A stretch of 64,000 bases of DNA from Anaerolineae bacterium (GTDB taxonomy: Bacteria; Chloroflexota; Anaerolineae; Aggregatilineales; Phototrophicaceae): NCBI GenBank assembly GCA_022820665.1, contig JAJEFB010000014.1:62001-126000 (forward strand). The letters are read 5' to 3'. Made by a program: the position numbers and the translations under genes. Under the pieces are notes generated by a model. That model was not told the origin of the DNA. It searched no databases and saw only the letters and a list, made by a program, of their open reading frames with translations. Below are positions 35,279 to 45,034 of this stretch, in pieces (the stretch's first letter is position 1; the number at the start of each line of letters is the position of its first letter).

Positions 35279-36934
35279 ATGTCAGATAAAAACACCGCTT
35301 CAATTCAGTCCTTGCTTAGGTATTCTTTACCATTGGGCGCGAGCATTGTAGCCGGTGATCCGGAAACGCAAGTGAATTGGTCGGTCACTATTCGCGCGCA
35401 GCCGCCCGTTTTCCCTGATATTTACGGTGGGGAGCTGGCGCTGGTATCCATGGACGTTTTGCGCAGCTTCGATGATCGACTGCGTTTGGCGGGCGTGATT
35501 CGTCTCTTGTCAGACATCGGCGTCAATGCGGTTCTGGCGACGGGCGAAACCAGCCAGAGCGCTAAAGATGCCGCAAACGAATGCGGGACGGTTTTGGTAT
35601 CGGTACCTCTGGATACCAGCTTGACGACTGTTGAGCGGGCAGTGAATTCTCTGCTATTGAACCAATCCGCGCGTTTGACTGAGAGAGCCATCGAGATCCA
35701 ACGGCAATTGACGCGCCTGGCTGCCGAGAATCGTGATCTTGGCAGTCTCCTGCAGGTTATGTCACGATCGACGGGAAAGCCCATTGTCATTCACGACGAT
35801 GCAGGTCTGATGATTTCCCAGATCTATCCCAATATTGGTCGCCGCAGCCTGAACGGTCGCTATCAACCCGCAGAATTGCCTCTGGGAGATTTTCAAACGT
35901 GGTTGGTTAAGGAAGCGCCTTCCAGCCAAGGTATGATCACCCCAAGCCCCTTGGGCTTTACAACGGTGCTAAAGGTGGAAAAACGCGTGGCGGGTTATCT
36001 TTCGCTGGTGGATCAAAAGAGCGAACTGGATGAATTCGGCCGCTTGGTCCTGGTCTATGGCGCCGACGTTTGCGCGATAGAAATGGCGAAGAACCGCGCA
36101 ATCGCTTCGGCTGTTGAGCAAGCGCGAGGCGACTGGATCCAGATGTGGCTGAGCGGAACACCGGCGGATGACGACTTGTTGCGTACGCGCGCGCAGCAGG
36201 CGGGCTTTCAACCCGGCTCTTCTTACGTTGTTTCTGTGTTTCGCGCGATCACAGAGGAGGGCCAGTCTCTTTCCCTGGAGTCATTGATTTCGCTGGTGCG
36301 CGACGATATGTCGCGCCGCCAGATCAACGGCGCTGTTGGACAATATGTGGATGTGATTGTGGCCTTGTATCCGCTGGACGAAGATGATGCCGCGGGACTG
36401 TCGAGAACACGTACAATTATCGAAAATGTACGCGGACAAATCTCAAGCCGCCTTTCAAACGGCCTGATTGCGGCGGGCATAAGTCGTCCCGCGACAGGGC
36501 TTTCCATGTTACGGGAGGCTTACCGCGAGGCCAAGGACGCTGTTGGCATTTCCTACCAGCTTAGCGACCGCGATACCACGACATTCTACGGCGATCTCAA
36601 ATTGTTTCAGTTGCTTCTGGCTTTGAAGGAACGGAATCTGGACAATCTTCATCAGTTCTACGACGACGCCTTGGGTCCGCTAGTTGAGCACGACAAACGC
36701 AAGCAAAGCGACCTGATTCGGACCTTAAGCGGATTCTTTGAAGCGAACGGAAATCTGGCGAAGGCGGCGCAAGCCCTTGATGTGCACCGTAATACTTTGG
36801 TCTATCGGCTGGAACGCATAGCCGAACTCACGAAAATGGACCTGGATGACTCGGACAATCGTTTAATCTTGCATTTGGCGCTCAAAACCCAGCGCGTGTT
36901 GGCAACGATTCCCGGGCGGGCGTCGACGGCTTGA
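35279..36934 (+). CDS. PucR/CdaR-family transcriptional regulator 1
   Basis: 551 residues from ATG 35279 (MSDKNTASIQ); the open frame upstream lies in the gap and has no ribosome binding site. The N-terminal PucR-type sensor domain covers about 10-130 (FPDIYGGELALVSMDVLRSFD). A middle GGDEF-like domain follows, and the C-terminal PucR helix-turn-helix is NGNLAKAAQALDVHRNTLVYRLERIAELTKMDL. Members of this group commonly activate purine, amino acid or nitrogen metabolism genes. It converges on gltB, and a paralogue lies on the other side of gltB. Confidence 0.87.
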   Translation: MSDKNTASIQSLLRYSLPLGASIVAGDPETQVNWSVTIRAQPPVFPDIYGGELALVSMDVLRSFDDRLRLAGVIRLLSDIGVNAVLATGETSQSAKDAANECGTVLVSVPLDTSLTTVERAVNSLLLNQSARLTERAIEIQRQLTRLAAENRDLGSLLQVMSRSTGKPIVIHDDAGLMISQIYPNIGRRSLNGRYQPAELPLGDFQTWLVKEAPSSQGMITPSPLGFTTVLKVEKRVAGYLSLVDQKSELDEFGRLVLVYGADVCAIEMAKNRAIASAVEQARGDWIQMWLSGTPADDDLLRTRAQQAGFQPGSSYVVSVFRAITEEGQSLSLESLISLVRDDMSRRQINGAVGQYVDVIVALYPLDEDDAAGLSRTRTIIENVRGQISSRLSNGLIAAGISRPATGLSMLREAYREAKDAVGISYQLSDRDTTTFYGDLKLFQLLLALKERNLDNLHQFYDDALGPLVEHDKRKQSDLIRTLSGFFEANGNLAKAAQALDVHRNTLVYRLERIAELTKMDLDDSDNRLILHLALKTQRVLATIPGRASTA

Positions 36935-36963
36935 GCGACAGATTTGAGCGCTCGCCATGATGG

Positions 36964-36995
36964 AAAGCTGCCGGCATGTGCGCCGGCAGCTTTTG
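36964..36995. terminator. Bidirectional terminator between PucR gene 1 and gltB
   Basis: AGCTGCCGGC (36966-36975) and GCCGGCAGCT (36982-36991), flanked by A on the left and TTTT on the right. Confidence 0.85.
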
Positions 36996-37001
36996 ATTCG
37001 A

Positions 37002-40000
37002 CTAGCTTTCGTTGACGATGTTGCGCGCGACCGGAGGCGCAATCTTCACGAAGTGATCTTCGGGGCGCTTCAGTAACGCATAGAGCGGCTCTGCGGTCTG
37101 CGATTGATGATTCTCTTCGAGCGTGCGAATATAGGCATTCAAGAGTTCGCGCACATCCTGATGTCCCTCGTCGTCCAAGGGTTGCGCCTCGACCACGGAT
37201 CCAGGAGCGATACGGCGTCTGATTGCGTCTATAGTCAGATTCATTTCCGGCTGCACGCGCTGATATACGACGCCACCGGTCATGCCAGCGCACATCCACG
37301 GTCCGGGGTCGCCCAAGACGACCGCGCGTCCAGATGTCATATACTCGAAGGCATATCCCTTTAGATTCGCGCGCGCGCCCAAACCTCCGAGTCCGTCCTG
37401 CAACGGTTCGGTGATTTCGCCTCCAAAAACTACGTCGGCGCCGCTCATGCGGATGCAGGCTCGTGTATCGGCGTTGCCTTGCACGATAAACAGACCGCCT
37501 TGCGCGCCATACGCGAAGCTCTTGCCGACCGAGCCGTCCAAACGACGCCCATTATGATTCAAGCCTTTCAAAATGGAGATCTTGCTGCCTACAGCGCATT
37601 TCCCCACGCCGTCCTGCGCGCCGCCTTCGACTAAAACGTTTACTGGATCATCCAGAAATGCGGCGAGGCCATTTCCTGGAATCGCCGAATTACTGAAGCT
37701 CAGATTAATAGCGCGTATCCGGTCGCCGTGTGGAATAGACTTCCGCTGGATGGCGCCCGCGAGATGGGTGCCCAGCGCTCGATCCATCGCCATGACTTGC
37801 TCATCATCATAGGTGAGTTCGTATTCTCCCTTGCTGACGTACTCGGCAACGATATCGGTTATTTGCTTGCTGACCGTGTTGCGCGGCCGTGTGACACGAC
37901 GCCCGCCGGGCTGCGCGCGACTTTTCTGCACGCCCGGTACTGACCGTAGCAAATCAGTCAGGTCAATGCGGTCATGGTGCGAGCGTTGTACCAGCAGGTC
38001 GGCGCGACCGACTATATCCTGCAAGTTGCCAACGCCCATCTTCGCCAGCCACTTGCGGATGTCATCACCCAGGGCGTCAAACATGGTGACGATGCTTTCC
38101 GCCGATCCGCGCTCCTCAAAGGGGCGGAATGCCTTGAAATTGCGCTTTTCGGCTTCTTCCTTGGTTTTGACATGTGTTGTAATGCCAACATGGCATGTTC
38201 CGTCGTGGCAACCGCGGCAAATTGTGCAGCCGACCGCTACCATCGCCAGCGTGGCGAAGCCGGCGCGATTTGCGCCCAGGCAGACCATCTTTATCACATC
38301 GCGGCCGCTTTTCATGCCGCCGTCAACCCAGATTTCCACATCGTCGCGCAGTCCACTGTGGATGAGATGGCGATGCGCCATCCAGACACCGATCTCGGCG
38401 GGCAGACCAACGTGACGCAAGGCGTGCGCGCGCGCGGCGCCGGTACTGCCCGTATAACCCGTGATGGTGATGATGTCGGCGCCTGCTTTGGCTACACCTA
38501 CCGCGATAATGCCGATGCCGGGCACCACTGGCAGCTTCACCGAAACTTTGGCGTGTGGATTCGCGGTCTTGAGTTCATCGATCAATTGCGCCAAGTCTTC
38601 AATTGAGTATAAGTCGTGATTATTGCTGGGAGAGATCAAGCCGATACCCGGCGTTGTGCTGCGGACGGCGGCAATCTGCTCAGTGACCTTGTAGCCGGGC
38701 AGGTGGCCGCCTTCGCCCGGTTTAGCTCCTTGTCCGATTTTGATCTCGATATAGTCCGCGCTGTTCAAGAAGGCGATGTTGACGCCAAAACGGCCTGAAG
38801 CCACTTGTTGCCCGCGATTGCGAGGATACTTGCCCAGCAAGTCGTGAATCTCGCCACCCTCGCCGTTCATGCAGATAATGTTGAGTTGGTGAGCCGCTTC
38901 AAAATAGGCGCGATAGGCTAGTTCACCCTGTGACCCGAAGGACATGGCGCTGATCAAAACAGGCATGTCATATCCTTTGATGCTGATATCCACATCATCC
39001 GGGTTTAGCGGCGTCTGGCTCTCTTTCAATGACATAATGTGCCTGATCGACACGGGCATTCTGTCTTCCAGACCCATTAGCGTGTCGGTGTACTCTTCAA
39101 ATGCCAATTCGCCGTGAGCGACCGCCTCCGCTTTCTTCCACATCTTTGGATAAAAGCGTTCGGGGTTTTTCAAACGGGCGCGCGCCTCGCCACGAAATTC
39201 CCTGGCGCGCTCTTCGGCGTCATTCATCAGCGCGGTCCAGGTCAAGCCGCGACCGGTCGAGCCGAAGTAGTTCGGCGTTCCCAGCAGGTTGACCAGGTTC
39301 TTGGACAAACCAATCGAACTGAAGCTATGTCCGTATCCGCGCAATTCGTGACAGCCCACAGTAGATGTGATCTTTTGGAGCGCGGCATGGATCGCCTTCA
39401 GCGAATTGCCGAGATAAGTCTTGATATGGTCATTTGTCAGCGGATTCTTGCTGCCGCGGGGGGCAGTGCCCAAACAGACGGCGTACATCGCATATGGCAA
39501 AATGGCGTTCGCGCCGAGGCTGAGACAAATCGACAAGTCGTGCATATCGCGCAGCGCGCCCGAGCGAACCACCAATCCAACCCGCCTGCGCAGGTTTGGC
39601 GTTTGGTCCGCCAATCTCAATGCTTTGTCCACGGCAGCGGTCGCCAACAATGGATCAATGAACAATTGCTCGCCCGTCGCCACCTTATTGTCGTCAAGAA
39701 TGATGCATTGAACGCCGGCCAGTACATCCTCAACCGCCCGCTGCTGAAGCATTTCGATGCTTTGGTCGATTGAAGTGTCCGCCGGGCAGCCCATAGACAG
39801 GTAACTGACACGATCTTCGAAGACTTCGGCAAGATCTTCGATCATCATGGTGCCGTATTGGGACGCGATATCGCGGATCAGCGCAGTATCTTCAAAGTCG
39901 GGTATTGATTCAAGAAGAAGCGGGATTTCCAGGCGGATCAAGGTTGCCTCATCGATTCGACCAAGAGCGATTTCGGGGCGAGTGCCAATGAGTACCTGTG

Positions 40001-41693
40001 ACGAAAACTGTGATTGCTCACGTTCGCGGTCAATTGACGGGTTGGTAACGACGGCGATTGTCTCTTTGAAATAATCCGCCAAATTGACGCGCAGGTTGCT
40101 CAGGGCGGCTACAGGACCGTCCCAACCGAGACTGCCTATTTGCTCCTTTGCGTTTTCAGCCAGCGACGACATGACTTCAACGTGGTAACGCTCCCAACCG
40201 AAGCCGGACATGACGGCGGCATTGACTTTGGCCGGTGAATCCGACCAGGGCAACTTCGCGGCAGTTTTGCGCGCTTCGGGGGCTTTCTCCAACACGGCTA
40301 CCGGCGCCGACTCCATTTGTAACTGTCGGCCGCCGTCCGGTGTCGGGGGCATCGGGTAGTTGCCGCTTGGCGCTGTGACGCCATTGCCTGAATCGGAAAC
40401 CCAAATGTCCGAGCCGGGAAATCCGCCGGGCTTGCGGTCCCGATACTTGTTGTAGACGTATCGCTGAATAGCGGGATAGTCGAGAACCTGAATCGAATGA
40501 CCGGTGTTGATCTCAAGAGCGATCTTCTCCCCAGGCGCCATTGGTTTGGGGCTGACAGACATGGAGTCCAGGGGATAAACGCCGCGTTCCGACGAAACAA
40601 AATACTCTTTCTCGGTTTCCCCGAACCAGAGCGGACGCAATCCCAGCGCGTCAACGCTGAATACTGCCAGATTGCCCAACCGAGAGGCGACAGCAGCCGG
40701 ACCTTGAGCGAAGGGGCCAAATGATTGCCGGACTTCGTCGTACATATCGTGGATTTCCGGCGCGTCCTGAAGCAGATCGTGGCTGAATGGAGGGAAAATG
40801 TGTTCCATCGCTTCGATCAGGTCAAGGCCGTGGCGCATACACAATGCGTAGATAGTCCGGTCGACATCCTGGGAGTCCGATCCGTTTTCCACCATCGGTA
40901 TCTTCAGCATTTCCGATTCCAGCCGGAAACGGGAAATGGTATTGAATTCGCCATTGTGCCCAATCAGACAGAAGGGCTGCGCGCGCTCAAAAATGGGATT
41001 GGTGTTGGTGCTGTATCGCGCGTGTCCCATAGTCAGCGACGAGGCGTAGTCGGGGTCACGCAATTCCGGGTAGTAGCGTCGCAGAATCTCGATGGTGCCT
41101 TGTACTTTGTACACCACGCTGTGCGAGGAGAACGATGGAAAATGCACGCCAAGATCGGACTCCAGCTGGACTTGCAGTTCGAAAAGCGAGGCATCCAGTT
41201 CTGCGGATGGCACTTGACCGTTGATACCTGCGATCTGCCAAAAGACGGGTTCATTCTTTTCCGCATTCGGTCCCAGAACCTGGGAATTCACCCGACTGCT
41301 GCGGTCGATCAAGATGTGCAAACCCGCTTCGCTGATATGGCGGCAGATCTGATCAATGATATTTTGTGATCGCGCCCGATCGGTGGCGGGAATCATCACG
41401 TGGGCAACCCAGAAGTTGCGGTCAGTCGCCAATGAAGATCTTAGTCCGGCTTCGGCCAGCCACTTCGTCCAAAGCTGACGAGGGATATCCGTCAATACGC
41501 CGACGCCATCGCCTTCGCCATTGATGTAACCGGTGCGATGACCCATGCGCGTCAATGCTTCTATTGTTCGTTTTACATTGCCGTGCGTGGCTTGCCCGCC
41601 TTTACGCACGGAACAAATGAGCGCGCAGGCGTCACGATGTTCGCGATCAATGCGATGAAGGTCGGCAAAGCTATCGTTCTGGGAAAGAGCCAT
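37002..41693 (-). CDS. gltB: Glutamate synthase large subunit
   Basis: 1563 residues from ATG 41693, chosen because AGGAGG lies 7 bp upstream. It transfers the amide of glutamine to 2-oxoglutarate, giving two glutamates. Cys23 in REHRDACALICS is the probable N-terminal nucleophile after removal of a 22-residue propeptide. The order is: class II glutaminase (23-400), a polar linker rich in P, G, S and A (about 420-480), a central domain, the FMN synthase barrel (about 870-1230) with the Fe-S cluster motif CTICRGCHDGTC (about 1155-1170), and the C-terminal beta-helix with repeated GG motifs. No gltD small subunit is adjacent, so the electron donor (ferredoxin or a distant GltD) is unclear. Confidence 0.93.
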   Translation of the reverse strand: MALSQNDSFADLHRIDREHRDACALICSVRKGGQATHGNVKRTIEALTRMGHRTGYINGEGDGVGVLTDIPRQLWTKWLAEAGLRSSLATDRNFWVAHVMIPATDRARSQNIIDQICRHISEAGLHILIDRSSRVNSQVLGPNAEKNEPVFWQIAGINGQVPSAELDASLFELQVQLESDLGVHFPSFSSHSVVYKVQGTIEILRRYYPELRDPDYASSLTMGHARYSTNTNPIFERAQPFCLIGHNGEFNTISRFRLESEMLKIPMVENGSDSQDVDRTIYALCMRHGLDLIEAMEHIFPPFSHDLLQDAPEIHDMYDEVRQSFGPFAQGPAAVASRLGNLAVFSVDALGLRPLWFGETEKEYFVSSERGVYPLDSMSVSPKPMAPGEKIALEINTGHSIQVLDYPAIQRYVYNKYRDRKPGGFPGSDIWVSDSGNGVTAPSGNYPMPPTPDGGRQLQMESAPVAVLEKAPEARKTAAKLPWSDSPAKVNAAVMSGFGWERYHVEVMSSLAENAKEQIGSLGWDGPVAALSNLRVNLADYFKETIAVVTNPSIDREREQSQFSSQVLIGTRPEIALGRIDEATLIRLEIPLLLESIPDFEDTALIRDIASQYGTMMIEDLAEVFEDRVSYLSMGCPADTSIDQSIEMLQQRAVEDVLAGVQCIILDDNKVATGEQLFIDPLLATAAVDKALRLADQTPNLRRRVGLVVRSGALRDMHDLSICLSLGANAILPYAMYAVCLGTAPRGSKNPLTNDHIKTYLGNSLKAIHAALQKITSTVGCHELRGYGHSFSSIGLSKNLVNLLGTPNYFGSTGRGLTWTALMNDAEERAREFRGEARARLKNPERFYPKMWKKAEAVAHGELAFEEYTDTLMGLEDRMPVSIRHIMSLKESQTPLNPDDVDISIKGYDMPVLISAMSFGSQGELAYRAYFEAAHQLNIICMNGEGGEIHDLLGKYPRNRGQQVASGRFGVNIAFLNSADYIEIKIGQGAKPGEGGHLPGYKVTEQIAAVRSTTPGIGLISPSNNHDLYSIEDLAQLIDELKTANPHAKVSVKLPVVPGIGIIAVGVAKAGADIITITGYTGSTGAARAHALRHVGLPAEIGVWMAHRHLIHSGLRDDVEIWVDGGMKSGRDVIKMVCLGANRAGFATLAMVAVGCTICRGCHDGTCHVGITTHVKTKEEAEKRNFKAFRPFEERGSAESIVTMFDALGDDIRKWLAKMGVGNLQDIVGRADLLVQRSHHDRIDLTDLLRSVPGVQKSRAQPGGRRVTRPRNTVSKQITDIVAEYVSKGEYELTYDDEQVMAMDRALGTHLAGAIQRKSIPHGDRIRAINLSFSNSAIPGNGLAAFLDDPVNVLVEGGAQDGVGKCAVGSKISILKGLNHNGRRLDGSVGKSFAYGAQGGLFIVQGNADTRACIRMSGADVVFGGEITEPLQDGLGGLGARANLKGYAFEYMTSGRAVVLGDPGPWMCAGMTGGVVYQRVQPEMNLTIDAIRRRIAPGSVVEAQPLDDEGHQDVRELLNAYIRTLEENHQSQTAEPLYALLKRPEDHFVKIAPPVARNIVNES

Positions 41694-42106
41694 CTCATTT
41701 CCTCCTAACGACCGGTGTCGTCGCACAACAAAACAAGCGTCTTTGAGGACCTATCATAAATCCAATTCTGTAAAATTGTTGTTTGACTTTTGTCACTTTG
41801 CACATTATGTATATTGCATTATACCAGAATTGATCGGCGGCACTATTGCTAGAAATTATGGACAAACCCACCGTAGGCTTGGGCAAACTATACAAGGAGC
41901 GCAAGCAAAAACTTGTTATGGACAACCAGAAACTGGGGAGCCAGTGTCTTACAGAAGTACACCAATAAAATAATGCGAAAAAATCTCATTTGTAGCGAAA
42001 CTTCTGGATCTAACCTAATCCCGCCGAATGCGCTCTCCCTCTCCATTACTTACTTGCACTTACAAAGATGAAGTTTGCGACGGAAACGAGCTCATTTCTG
42101 AATGAA
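41694..42106. other. Intergenic region upstream of gltB
   Basis: 413 bp between two minus-strand genes. It holds the gltB ribosome binding site and a minus-strand extended -10. It also has a plus-strand promoter-like pair (TTGACT 41783-41788, 17 bp, TATGTA 41806-41811) with no plus-strand gene after it. 41880-42060 is AT-rich and otherwise featureless. Confidence 0.55.
41818..41826 (-). promoter_or_regulatory. Extended -10 promoter of gltB
   Basis: TGGTATAAT on the minus strand, a perfect extended -10, about 118 nt before the start codon. Confidence 0.55.
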
Positions 42107-43753
42107 TTAACTAAGAGCGAGCAATCGCCTGATGGTCAGCGCAAGGTGCAATGCCAGGCGCGTTTCCGGCCTATTCAGGTCAATACCGGCGATTTCGTTA
42201 ATGCGATTCATGCGATAAAGCAGCGTGTTGCGATGAACGATAAGGGATTCCGCCGTTTGCGACAGATTCCCGTGGCAATTGAAAAATGCCTCCAATGTCT
42301 TGATCAAGTCCGCATTTTGGCGCATGTCATAGTCCATTAAGGAGCCAAGCGTATCCTCGCAGAAGTCGCTAAGCTTGTCCCTGTCGGAGAGGCTCAGGAT
42401 GAGTTGATATACGCCCAGGTCGCCTATATAGAGCGGCGAGTCGGTTTGCAGGCGCTCGGCCAACTCCATGGCTTGCACGGCGTCGCGGTAACTGCTGCGC
42501 CAGCCGTTGATATCCCTTGCGATCTGGCCCAAGCCAATGGCAATGCGGTATTGCGGATACTGACGGTTTAACTCTCTACTGAAGGCATTGGACAGTTCCA
42601 TACTTTGATCGACGGGATCGGTATAATCTGTCGCATGGAAGACGACGACTTGACCTTCTTTTTCTCTGGTCCAGACAAGCGCGGAACAATTGCGACTTGC
42701 GATGATGGTATTCACCGTAGTTTCCAAACGCCTAAGCGAGGGACGGCTTTCCCCCCGCCAAGACAAAACAAAGGCGATATGTGTTTGCGTCATCTCGTGA
42801 TTGAACCGCTCGCCCTGGCGCACCGCCTCCTGCTGACTAACATCGCCGAGCAACAGTCGATCAAGGAAGGTACCGCGCAGGCGCTTCTCTGTTTCATTTA
42901 CCGCCTTCTGCTTTGCCATTTCCAAAGCGCAGGCGGCTGCGCCGTGCTCGCAAACCAACTGGTCAATTTCATCGAGATCGCCTTCGCGGCCGATGATAGA
43001 CAAGTAACCGCGGCCAACGCCCTTGTTGATCACCGGCGCGACCAGGCGCGCAACGCCGGATATCGGCAGCGCTTGCATGAGCACTGGCGGATCAATCTCG
43101 ACGACTCGGTGCCGATCGTGCAATTCGACCGGCAGATTGTCCTGCTTTTTCAAAAAGAACTCGATGTCATCCCAAATCTCAACGAATTCGGGCTGGATCT
43201 TATGAGAAAGCGGATGCAAGCGCTTGTCGTGAATGACGACGGCTTTCTTGGTCAAACGCGCCATGGCAGCGATTAATTCGTCCATTCCTTCGTTGCGCGA
43301 AGAAATCTGCGTCAATTGACGATAAATCTGGGTCGCGCGGCGTTCAACTTGCCCCTTGCGATTGACCAGCAGGCTGATAATCGTCTTCTCGATTTCGCGA
43401 ATGCGCACATTGCTGGTCACGTTCAAGACTGGAAGGTTGCGGGCTTTTGCCTCGGCCAGGGCGGAGGCGCTAACCGCGCCGCAAAACGCAACCGCGGAGG
43501 CTTGCACGCCGGCGCACCACTGAATCAGTTCGGTGTCTCCATGCGCCTTCGGCGGATTGTTAACCGGCGCTATCAAGACAAGTTCGCGCATTTGCACTTG
43601 TTTGGAGGAAATGTCGTCTTCAGGATGGATTACCGTTGTCCATGTCACCGGGCGATCCAGCAGACCTTCGCCCGACAGAATATACGTGCTCAACGGAAGC
43701 GCCAGCTTGCGAACTTCTTCTACCGTGATCTCTTGCGCGCTAGGTCTGCTCAT
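42107..43753 (-). CDS. PucR/CdaR-family transcriptional regulator 2
   Basis: 548 residues from ATG 43753. The N-terminal PucR sensor domain contains RPVTWTTVIHPEDDISSKQVQMREL and a second helix pair with AVAFCGAVSASALAEAKARNLPVL. A GGDEF-like middle part follows (about 290-430), then the C-terminal helix-turn-helix NLSQTAESLIVHRNTLLYRMNRINEIAGIDL. It has the same architecture as the gene at 35279 and is clearly a paralogue. It reads toward gltB on the same strand, with 413 bp in between. A small membrane protein gene lies 36 bp upstream. Confidence 0.87.
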   Translation of the reverse strand: MSRPSAQEITVEEVRKLALPLSTYILSGEGLLDRPVTWTTVIHPEDDISSKQVQMRELVLIAPVNNPPKAHGDTELIQWCAGVQASAVAFCGAVSASALAEAKARNLPVLNVTSNVRIREIEKTIISLLVNRKGQVERRATQIYRQLTQISSRNEGMDELIAAMARLTKKAVVIHDKRLHPLSHKIQPEFVEIWDDIEFFLKKQDNLPVELHDRHRVVEIDPPVLMQALPISGVARLVAPVINKGVGRGYLSIIGREGDLDEIDQLVCEHGAAACALEMAKQKAVNETEKRLRGTFLDRLLLGDVSQQEAVRQGERFNHEMTQTHIAFVLSWRGESRPSLRRLETTVNTIIASRNCSALVWTREKEGQVVVFHATDYTDPVDQSMELSNAFSRELNRQYPQYRIAIGLGQIARDINGWRSSYRDAVQAMELAERLQTDSPLYIGDLGVYQLILSLSDRDKLSDFCEDTLGSLMDYDMRQNADLIKTLEAFFNCHGNLSQTAESLIVHRNTLLYRMNRINEIAGIDLNRPETRLALHLALTIRRLLALS

Positions 43754-43789
43754 GATGCCTTCCAGTGCTGACAGAAAACTCGATATTGC

Positions 43790-44140
43790 TTAAGTCTCAT
43801 TGACAAAAATGCCCATCCCGATCACAAATACAGCCAGCAACACAACTGGGAACGTCATGTCCAATTCCGGTCGTTCCAGCAGGCTGTAAATTGCGATCCC
43901 AATACTTATTGTTCCAGCGACCCAGGTCGAAAAACTAACGCGCCATTTCTGCCGGTGCTGGTACATTCCAGAGGCGAGTAGCACGAGTCCGGCAAAAAAG
44001 GGTGCCAGCGCGTTGTGCAGCGTCAGCCAGTCTGGTAGGATGCCAGGGATGACCAAAACACCGACCAATCCAAACCAGGTTAGGCGCTCTATCCGCAATT
44101 CTGCGCTGGTCTTCGCCAGAACAGGTTCTTCTGTAGCCAT
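43790..44140 (-). CDS. Unknown small integral membrane protein
   Basis: 116 residues from ATG 44140 (MATEEPVLAKTSAEL); the frame extends upstream without a ribosome binding site. Four hydrophobic stretches: LTWFGLVGVLVIPGILPDWL, ALAPFFAGLVLLASGMY, FSTWVAGTISIGIAIYSLL and FPVVLLAVFVIGMGIFV. Paired helices of this kind occur in SPW-repeat-like proteins, but the motif itself is not evident. It lies 36 bp before PucR gene 2 on the same strand. Function unknown. Confidence 0.6.
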   Translation of the reverse strand: MATEEPVLAKTSAELRIERLTWFGLVGVLVIPGILPDWLTLHNALAPFFAGLVLLASGMYQHRQKWRVSFSTWVAGTISIGIAIYSLLERPELDMTFPVVLLAVFVIGMGIFVNET

Positions 44141-44608
44141 GACAAGCCTTGAACCCCATGCTACGACGGTTTGCATATTGGCGACGGGCGCCACTGTGCT
44201 TAAGTTGAATTATATAGTATCTACAAAGGCTTGTACATATTGCCCATATAAGGCTTGTCCGCTACTGGCTCATGCAACCGCGCTTTTTCTACCCCATCCC
44301 CCGGCCCCTTCCCCAAAGCATCAGGGAAGGGGAGCAAATATAGCGCGAACTCGCTTGAAATCGGCAGCTATCGACACTTGCAACATCAGAATACTCGCGT
44401 TGATACAACGTCGAAACTAGCTTCCCCCCATTGCTATGGGGGGATTGAGGGGGGTAGACCAAAGGCGGATGCGAATCAATTAGTAGCGGACAAGCCTTAT
44501 AATGGCGCTTCGACAAGGAATCAGTAAAGCGTTCCTACTCTATGGAAGCGCTGGAGGACTATCTTGCTATTGCCTGGCAGGCGGGTAAGTCGCCGGACTG
44601 CGAGCCGC
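44141..44608. other. Intergenic region occupied by a MITE-like element
   Basis: 468 bp without a gene, half of it the palindromic element 44247-44501. The rest shows only an imperfect extra copy of the element's end sequence (AAGGCTTGTAC near 44226). Confidence 0.6.
44247..44501. mobile_element. MITE-like element with perfect 20-bp terminal inverted repeats
   Basis: The ends are TATAAGGCTTGTCCGCTACT (44247-44266) and its exact reverse complement (44482-44501). A TA on each side fits a TA target duplication, as made by Tc1/mariner or IS630-type transposases. The 215-bp interior has no open frame. It contains C-runs on the left and G-runs on the right (TCTACCCC against GGGGTAGA), a CCCCTTCCC/GGGAAGGGG hairpin and a CCCCCCATTGCTATGGGGGG hairpin, so most of the element can fold back on itself. 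No transposase is nearby. Confidence 0.72.
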
Positions 44609-45031
44609 TTAACGCGTCTTCTCGCGCATGAGTTTGCTGTACATGCCGATCCAGTCGCTTGGATCGCGCGTAAGCCTGTTGATCTTGATATCGGAAAAAT
44701 GCGGGAAAAGCTTGACCACGGCTTCCGGGATCTGTTCCCAATTGTCGCTTCTGACCAGTTTTTCCAAGGAAGTCGATGAAAGTGAACACCACCACCATTT
44801 TTGCTGGAAGTCATCGGCTTTTTTCCAATAGCCGCGTTTCTCCCAGGCGACGGCCGATTCCTCAACCGTAGCCTCAATAGCCCGCAAACTGAAAATGACT
44901 GCGGCTACCATATCCTTGGAACTGTCATCTATCATTGTCTTTTGCCCAAGATGCCGCAGGATCTCGGCGATGGTTCTCATGTGCGCGTTGCGGCGTTTGC
45001 CAGGACTGTTTGTGTTAATCACCCGCGCCAT
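44609..45031 (-). CDS. Unknown helical protein, third gene of an unknown operon
   Basis: 140 residues from ATG 45031; GGAG, inside the end of the previous gene, lies 8 nt upstream, and the stop of that gene is only 3 nt away. It opens MARVINTNSPGKRRNAHMRT, then a helical region with AAVIFSLRAIEATVEESAVAWEKRGYWKKADDFQQKWWW. The many aromatic and charged residues point to a small helical bundle. It resembles conserved hypothetical proteins I associate with Chloroflexota, but I know no function. It is co-transcribed with the two genes before it. Confidence 0.72.
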   Translation of the reverse strand: MARVINTNSPGKRRNAHMRTIAEILRHLGQKTMIDDSSKDMVAAVIFSLRAIEATVEESAVAWEKRGYWKKADDFQQKWWWCSLSSTSLEKLVRSDNWEQIPEAVVKLFPHFSDIKINRLTRDPSDWIGMYSKLMREKTR

Positions 45032-45034
45032 GGA

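Noticed and set aside
41783..41811. Plus-strand promoter TTGACT-17-TATGTA
   Set aside because: No plus-strand gene follows; the next plus-strand frame is antisense to PucR gene 2. It may produce an antisense RNA, but there is no further support.
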